Part shown: positions 5,917 to 9,391 of the stretch, one piece after another | How the letters are laid out: every line of letters starts with the position of its first letter | How positions within the stretch are numbered: the stretch's first letter is position 1 | NCBI GenBank assembly: GCA_936931335.1 | Contig: CAKZIH010000322.1 | Span: 1-9,391, forward strand | DNA: 9,391 nt | Origin: an uncultured Nostocoides sp. | Lineage (GTDB): Bacteria; Actinomycetota; Actinomycetes; Actinomycetales; Dermatophilaceae | Reading direction: 5' to 3' | The notes under the pieces: model-generated | Told to the model about the DNA's origin: nothing | Seen by the model: the letters and a program-made list of their open reading frames with translations, nothing else | Databases searched by the model: none | Made by a program: the position numbers and the translations under genes

Positions 5917-6216
5917 ATGAGCGATGCCCCCGGCCTGGATCAGCCCACCGCCCCCGGCGGTCCGGACACGTCGACCGCGCTGCTGGAGCGGCCGGATACC
6001 CATGTCGCGCCGCAGGTGCAGGAGCCGGGCGACCACGACCGCTTCGCCCACTATGTGCGCAAGGAAAAGATCCTCGAGTCGGCGCTGAGCGGGGAGCCGG
6101 TGACCGCGCTGTGCGGCAAGGTGTGGATTCCCGGGCGCAACCCCGACCGCTACCCCGTGTGTCCCATGTGCAAGGAGATTTACGAGGGGCTGCGCGCTCC
6201 GGAAGACGGCGAGTGA
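5917..6216 (+). CDS. DUF3039 small zinc-ribbon-like protein
   Basis: This encodes 99 residues. The first ~38 are a disordered-looking Pro/Gly/Asp-rich stretch. The conserved domain runs from HDRFAHYVRKEKI (40-52) through GEPVTALCGKVWIPGRNP (59-76) to YPVCPMCKEIYEGL (79-92). Cysteines at 66, 82 and 85, perhaps with His45 as fourth ligand, suggest a zinc-knuckle fold. The family is largely confined to actinobacteria and has no assigned function. The start is set by the leaderless -10 element 7 nt upstream; the in-frame ATG at 5890 would add nine residues that carry the promoter sequence. It lies 79 bp after yqgE on the same strand and may be transcribed separately. Confidence 0.85.
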   Translation: MSDAPGLDQPTAPGGPDTSTALLERPDTHVAPQVQEPGDHDRFAHYVRKEKILESALSGEPVTALCGKVWIPGRNPDRYPVCPMCKEIYEGLRAPEDGE

Positions 6217-6258
6217 CCTGGGCGCGGACATTCGCGCAGATCAGACAGGTCCTACCGC

Positions 6259-6287
6259 TTCCCAACCGGCGTCCGGGACGCTAGTTT
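6259..6287 (+). promoter_or_regulatory. Candidate promoter of the metalloprotease gene
   Basis: TTCCCA (6259-6264), an exact 17-nt spacer and TAGTTT (6282-6287) form a plausible housekeeping-sigma promoter, with a start near 6294 and a leader of about 66 nt. The 143-bp gap after DUF3039 also holds a short GCGCG/CGCGC hairpin (6222-6237) without a T-run. Confidence 0.45.
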
Positions 6288-6315
6288 CTTCCGCACCGGG
6301 GGAGGCGTCGCCGCG

Positions 6316-6339
6316 GGTGACGGGCACATCCCCGTCGCC
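6316..6339 (+). other. 5'-leader hairpin upstream of the metalloprotease ribosome-binding site
   Basis: GGTGACGGG (6316-6324) pairs with CCCGTCGCC (6331-6339) over 9 bp including one G-U pair, around a 6-nt loop. It ends 9 nt before the Shine-Dalgarno and lies inside the predicted leader. It may stabilise the mRNA or tune translation. Confidence 0.5.
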
Positions 6340-6348
6340 AGTCTCCAC

Positions 6349-6354
6349 AAGGAG
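6349..6354 (+). promoter_or_regulatory. Strong Shine-Dalgarno that selects GTG-6360
   Basis: AAGGAG is complementary to the 16S 3' end and lies 5 nt before GTG at 6360. It argues for the longer form of the metalloprotease. A weaker AAGGA-type motif (6373-6377 region) 12 nt before ATG-6390 leaves the shorter form possible. Confidence 0.6.
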
Positions 6355-6359
6355 TTCTG

Positions 6360-7346
6360 GTGCACCGAAGGAAAGGACCAGGCAAGACCATGAACCGACG
6401 TGTTCTCATCGCCGTTCCGAGTGCCGCGCTCGCCGCGCTGGCATTCGGTGCGGCTCCGGCGTCCGCCAAGCCGCTCGGCGCGAGCGACGCCACCAAGGCG
6501 TGCGTGACGAACGGCTCCGGTGCCCGCCTTGCCAAGGGCGCCACCGCGAAGGACCCCAACAGCGTCTCCGCTGAGCAGGCTGCCCAGGTTGAGCGCGTCA
6601 TCAACGCCAACCTGGCTGCCAAGGGTCTGCACCGCAACGCGGACGGCCGCGTCGTCGACGCGTCCGGCAAGGCGTCGAAGGTGCCCTTCGATGTGACCAT
6701 CCCGGTCTTCTTCAACGTCATTCACGATGGCGCCCAGGGCAAGCTCGCGATGAGCCAGATCAACCGCCAGATCAAGGTGCTCGACGACGCTTATCGCTTT
6801 GTCGGTATCGACTTCCGCCTGCGGGGGGTCAAGTACGTCAACAACGCCGCCTGGTACCACGGTCTGGGCTATGGCACCCCCGAGGAGCGGGCGATGAAGA
6901 CCAGCCTGCGCCGCGGCGGGGCGAACGTCCTCAACGTCTACACCGCCAACCTCGAGGACGGCCTGCTCGGCTGGGCGACCTTCCCCTTCGACGGTAACCC
7001 CGCTGACAAGATGGACGGCTTCGTCATGCTCGACCAGAGCGTGCCGGGCGGCAGTGCGGCCCCCTACAACGAGGGCGACACCGCCACCCACGAGGTCGGC
7101 CACTGGATGGGCCTGTGGCACACCTTCCAGCGCGGCTGCGACGCGCCGGGTGACGAGGTCAACGACACCCCGTACGAAGCCACGCCGCAGTTCGAGTGCG
7201 TGGCACGCAACTCGTGCGCCAAGCCGGGTAACGACCCGATCCACAACTTCATGGACTACACCGAAGACGCCTGCATGACCCACTTCACCAATGGCCAGAA
7301 GTGGCGCATGCAGATGATGTGGAACATGTACCGGATGCCCAGCTGA
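6360..7346 (+). CDS. Secreted M43 (pappalysin-type) zinc metalloprotease
   Basis: This encodes 328 residues from GTG-6360 (318 if ATG-6390 is used). A basic n-region is followed by a hydrophobic core (about 15-31) and a probable signal-peptidase site after APASA (residue 36). A propeptide-like segment (about 37-108) precedes the catalytic domain. The metzincin zinc site HEVGHWMGLWH is at 244-254 (H244, H248, H254 ligands; E245 general base), with the Met-turn in NFMDY (296-300). C260, C280, C286 and C305 lie at the positions where M43B enzymes form disulfides, and CMTHFTNGQ (305-313) matches the family's C-terminal signature. Such enzymes are secreted endopeptidases; the substrate cannot be told from sequence. 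No extra binding domain is attached. The gene has its own candidate promoter, a leader hairpin and a downstream intrinsic terminator, so it is probably monocistronic. Confidence 0.93.
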   Translation: MHRRKGPGKTMNRRVLIAVPSAALAALAFGAAPASAKPLGASDATKACVTNGSGARLAKGATAKDPNSVSAEQAAQVERVINANLAAKGLHRNADGRVVDASGKASKVPFDVTIPVFFNVIHDGAQGKLAMSQINRQIKVLDDAYRFVGIDFRLRGVKYVNNAAWYHGLGYGTPEERAMKTSLRRGGANVLNVYTANLEDGLLGWATFPFDGNPADKMDGFVMLDQSVPGGSAAPYNEGDTATHEVGHWMGLWHTFQRGCDAPGDEVNDTPYEATPQFECVARNSCAKPGNDPIHNFMDYTEDACMTHFTNGQKWRMQMMWNMYRMPS

Positions 7347-7372
7347 TCGGCATTCCTGGTGCAACTTCCGGA

Positions 7373-7410
7373 GGTCCGGTGGCAACTGCCGCCGGACCCC
7401 CGGTCTTTTT
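7373..7410 (+). terminator. Intrinsic terminator of the metalloprotease gene
   Basis: GGTCCGGTGG (7373-7382) pairs with CCGCCGGACC (7389-7398) over 10 bp with one G-U wobble and a 6-nt loop. CCCCGGTC and then five T residues (7406-7410) follow. The T-run starts 7 nt beyond the main stem; a small GACC/GGTC stem (7395-7405) directly abuts it and may form instead. On the other strand no T-run follows, so it serves the plus-strand gene. Confidence 0.75.
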
Positions 7411-7449
7411 GTTCCCCTTGTGTCCGCAGGCGTCGGGCCGCCGGACCCC

Positions 7450-7950
7450 TCAGCCTTCGGTGACGAGCGCCGACTGCAGCAGGCTGTGGGTGCGATGAGC
7501 CAGGTGGGTGACCAAGGCGATGGTGGTATTGGCGCGCAGGACGTGCACGTCATCGATGATCTCGTCGATGACCCGGCCGAGATCAGCGTTGTCCCTGGCC
7601 ACGATGCGCACGAACAGATCCCCGGCCCCGGTCACCGAGAGGATTTCCAGGACCTCGGGGATCTTGCTCAGGTGCTCGACCACGGGACCATGGCCTTGCC
7701 GTTGGCGGATCTCCAACATGGAGAAGGCGGTCACCGGGAAGCCCAGGGCGGCCGGGTCGAGGGTGGGGGCGAAGGAGGCGATGACGCCACGTTGCTCCAA
7801 CCGCTCAAGGCGGGCCTGGACGGTGCCCCGGGCGACGCCCAGGGCACGGGAGGCGCCTAGGACGCCGATGTCGGGATCTTCGGAAAATACTTCGATAAGC
7901 CGGGCGTCGAGTTGATCGATCGCCGCAGGAGATGGGGGAGCCACGGGCAC
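7450..7950 (-). CDS. Lrp/AsnC-family transcriptional regulator
   Basis: This encodes 166 residues from GTG at 7950. The N-terminal winged helix-turn-helix covers about residues 11-60 (IDQLDARLIEVF, then SRALGVARGTVQARLERLEQRGVI). The C-terminal effector-binding RAM/ACT-like domain (about 72-150) includes VTGAGDLFVRIVARD (106-120). Lrp/AsnC proteins form dimers and octamers and sense amino acids or related metabolites. The gene is divergent from hpd with a 103-bp gap, so regulation of tyrosine catabolism, with tyrosine or an aromatic keto acid as ligand, is a reasonable inference. No Shine-Dalgarno is visible before GTG-7950; GTG-7944 two codons in is an alternative. A TAAAAT -10-like hexamer lies upstream. 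It is convergent with the metalloprotease gene. Confidence 0.92.
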   Translation of the reverse strand: MPVAPPSPAAIDQLDARLIEVFSEDPDIGVLGASRALGVARGTVQARLERLEQRGVIASFAPTLDPAALGFPVTAFSMLEIRQRQGHGPVVEHLSKIPEVLEILSVTGAGDLFVRIVARDNADLGRVIDEIIDDVHVLRANTTIALVTHLAHRTHSLLQSALVTEG

Positions 7951-8053
7951 ATGGTGGCAGCGAGAAGCCCCAAATCCAAACCAAATCGGACAAGTTGCGT
8001 AATTTTACTTAGCCCGGTTGCGCACCCTGTAGGGCATACGTCACCATCGGCCC
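7951..8053. promoter_or_regulatory. Divergent lrp/hpd promoter-operator region
   Basis: This gap is the most AT-rich part of the window. It holds a direct repeat CCAAATC at 7970-7976 and 7981-7987, spaced 11 bp (one helical turn). Next is a partial dyad, AAGT (7992-7995) and ACTT (8007-8010), around a TAATTTT core. On the minus strand TAAAAT (8007 to 8002) is a good -10 for the regulator gene; on the plus strand TAATTT (8000-8005) could serve hpd. Neither has a convincing -35. These are candidate Lrp-type binding sites, not proven ones. Confidence 0.45.
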
Positions 8054-9274
8054 ATGTCAGAGCTGACAATGACGATGACCGAATCCGAGCGCGAAGCGCA
8101 ACTGGATCTCCACCAACTCAAGCAGTTGGTCGGCCTGGTCCCCTATGACGAGACTACGGACCCCTTCCCGGTCACGGGCTGGGACGCCATCGTCTTCATC
8201 GTGGGTAATGCCACCCAGACGGCTCATTACTACCAGAGCGCTTGGGGTATGGAGTTGCTCGCCTACTCCGGGCCGGAGACGGGCAACCGGGACCACAAGG
8301 CATACGTCCTGAAGTCCGGCTCGATCAAGTTCGTCATCAAGGGTGCGGTGAGCCCGGATTCGCCGCTGATCACCCACCACGCCAAGCACGGCGACGGCGT
8401 CATCGACATCGCCCTTGAGGTGCCCGATGTCGACAAGTGCATTGCCCAGGCGCGCTCCGCCGGCGCGACTGTGCTCGACGAGCCGTATGAGGTGTCCGAC
8501 GAGTTCGGCACCATTCGCCTCGCCGCCATCGCCACCTATGGCGAGACGCGCCATACCCTCGTGCAGCGCGAGGTCAATGGGGTCCGGTATGCCGGGCCGC
8601 ACGCCCCCGGGTATGTCGCCCGCACCTCCACTTTCGTCAAGCGCGAGGGAGCGCCGAAGCGGCTCTTCCAGGCGCTGGACCACATCGTCGGCAATGTCGA
8701 GCTCGGCAAGATGGACGAATGGGTGGCCTTCTACAACCGGGTCATGGGCTTCGTGAACATGGCCGAGTTCATCGGTGATGACATCGCCACCGAATACTCC
8801 GCGCTGATGTCCAAGGTGGTCGCCAATGGCAATCACCGGGTGAAGTTCCCGCTCAATGAGCCGGCGATCGCCAAGAAGCGCAGCCAGATCGATGAATATC
8901 TGGACTTCTACACCGGGCCCGGTGCGCAGCACCTCGCGCTTGCGACGAATGACATCCTGGGCACCGTCGATGAGCTGACCAAGGAAGGCGTGGAATTCCT
9001 GGACACGCCGGACGCCTACTACGACGATCCCGAGCTGCGGGCCCGGATCGGCGAGGTGCGGGTCCCGATCGAGGAACTCAAGGCGCGCAAGATCCTCGTC
9101 GACCGGGATGAGGACGGCTACCTGCTGCAGATCTTCACCAAGCCGCTGGGGGACCGGCCGACGGTCTTCTTCGAGATCATCGAGCGGCACGGCTCGCTCG
9201 GGTTCGGCAAGGGGAACTTCAAGGCGCTCTTCGAGTCGATCGAGCGAGAGCAGGACGCCCGCGGGAACCTCTGA
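8054..9274 (+). CDS. hpd: 4-hydroxyphenylpyruvate dioxygenase (HPPD)
   Basis: This encodes 406 residues, the usual bacterial length. HPPD is a non-heme Fe(II) enzyme that converts 4-hydroxyphenylpyruvate to homogentisate, the second step of tyrosine catabolism after transamination. Two vicinal-oxygen-chelate domains are visible: the N-terminal one begins GWDAIVFIVGNATQTAHYY (42-60), the catalytic one LDHIVGNVELGKMDEWVAFY (208-227). The iron ligands are H210, H293 (in GAQHLALATND) and E374 (in VFFEIIERHG). KFPLNEPA (264-271) and the C-terminal GFGKGNFKALFESIE with terminal RGNL are typical. The related hydroxymandelate synthase is less likely given this context, with no antibiotic genes. Start ATG-8054 has no clear Shine-Dalgarno; in-frame ATGs at 8069 and 8075 are possible. 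The Lrp-type regulator is divergent upstream. Confidence 0.96.
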   Translation: MSELTMTMTESEREAQLDLHQLKQLVGLVPYDETTDPFPVTGWDAIVFIVGNATQTAHYYQSAWGMELLAYSGPETGNRDHKAYVLKSGSIKFVIKGAVSPDSPLITHHAKHGDGVIDIALEVPDVDKCIAQARSAGATVLDEPYEVSDEFGTIRLAAIATYGETRHTLVQREVNGVRYAGPHAPGYVARTSTFVKREGAPKRLFQALDHIVGNVELGKMDEWVAFYNRVMGFVNMAEFIGDDIATEYSALMSKVVANGNHRVKFPLNEPAIAKKRSQIDEYLDFYTGPGAQHLALATNDILGTVDELTKEGVEFLDTPDAYYDDPELRARIGEVRVPIEELKARKILVDRDEDGYLLQIFTKPLGDRPTVFFEIIERHGSLGFGKGNFKALFESIEREQDARGNL

Positions 9275-9286
9275 GTCGTTCCTCAA

Positions 9287-9304
9287 TCCGGCCGGACTGC
9301 CGGA
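9287..9304 (+). terminator. Hairpin after hpd, possible terminator
   Basis: TCCGGC (9287-9292) pairs perfectly with GCCGGA (9299-9304) around a 6-nt loop, 13 nt after the hpd stop. No real T-run follows, so termination would be inefficient or factor-assisted. Confidence 0.35.
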
Positions 9305-9319
9305 CGTTGACTCTTGGGT

Positions 9320-9390
9320 AGTCGCGAGACGGGAGCGGGGTCGGGGCAGGAGACGCGAGCGGCGGTCGCTGGGCGACCTTGCTCGCGACT
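9320..9390. repeat. Nested inverted-repeat element at the right edge
   Basis: AGTCGCGAG (9320-9328) and CTCGCGACT (9382-9390) are perfect 9-bp inverted arms around a 53-nt interior. Inside, GGTCGC (9364-9369), TGG loop, GCGACC (9373-9378) form a second perfect hairpin. The interior is purine-rich on this strand, with no ORF. It resembles intergenic palindromic repeats found in high-GC actinobacteria, but copy number cannot be judged here and the window cuts off directly after it. Confidence 0.4.
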
Positions 9391-9391
9391 G

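Noticed and set aside
6222..6237. GCGCG/CGCGC hairpin after DUF3039 as a terminator
   Set aside because: Only 5 bp with no T-run; such stems are expected by chance in DNA this GC-rich.
6252..7553. Minus-strand ORF of about 430 codons spanning the metalloprotease and the terminator
   Set aside because: It crosses an intrinsic terminator and the lrp 3' end and has no protein-like domain; the plus-strand metalloprotease is unmistakable.
8057..9286. Minus-strand ORF of about 400 codons opposite hpd
   Set aside because: It mirrors almost the whole hpd gene with no domain of its own; a shadow caused by GC-rich third positions.

Overview
The window is GC-rich, densely coded DNA with G/C-dominated third codon positions, typical of a high-GC actinobacterium. 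The tmRNA tag (ANSKRTDFALAA), the M23 peptidase-smpB order, a DUF3039 gene beside yqgE, an Lrp-type regulator divergent from hpd, and two TAnnnT-N7-ATG leaderless starts all fit Actinomycetota. Micrococcales (Intrasporangiaceae/Dermatophilaceae-like) is my best guess. Most genes look chromosomal and housekeeping; I see no transposase, phage, CRISPR or toxin-antitoxin gene.

Left third (1-3555): the 3' end of an M23 cell-wall peptidase, the type usually found just after ftsEX, is followed by smpB, then a membrane protein of the DUF2207 family whose start codon lies 3 nt after the smpB stop, then the tmRNA gene ssrA. The two trans-translation partners (SmpB and tmRNA) are therefore separated by a 2-kb membrane-protein gene that may be translationally coupled to smpB.

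Middle (3571-6216): on the minus strand, a SIMPL/DUF541 protein gene and a YgjV-like membrane protein with a GNAT-like C-terminal domain overlap by 4 nt (GTGA) and run convergently towards ssrA, ending 15 nt from it. Divergent from them on the plus strand are a VanZ-like four-helix membrane protein, a YqgE/AlgH-family protein overlapping it, and a small zinc-ribbon-like DUF3039 protein with its own apparent leaderless promoter.

Right third (6217-9391): a secreted M43 (pappalysin-type) zinc metalloprotease has a promoter-like -35/-10 pair, a strong 5'-leader hairpin, a near-perfect Shine-Dalgarno and an intrinsic terminator, so it looks like a free-standing transcription unit. It is followed by a convergent Lrp/AsnC regulator that is divergent from hpd (4-hydroxyphenylpyruvate dioxygenase, tyrosine catabolism). 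The 103-bp hpd/lrp gap is AT-rich for this genome and holds a helically phased repeat. The window ends in a non-coding stretch with nested inverted repeats.

No wholly new system is evident. The points most worth following are the SIMPL/YgjV-GNAT pair, the smpB-DUF2207-ssrA layout, the structured leader of the metalloprotease, and the inverted-repeat element at the right edge.
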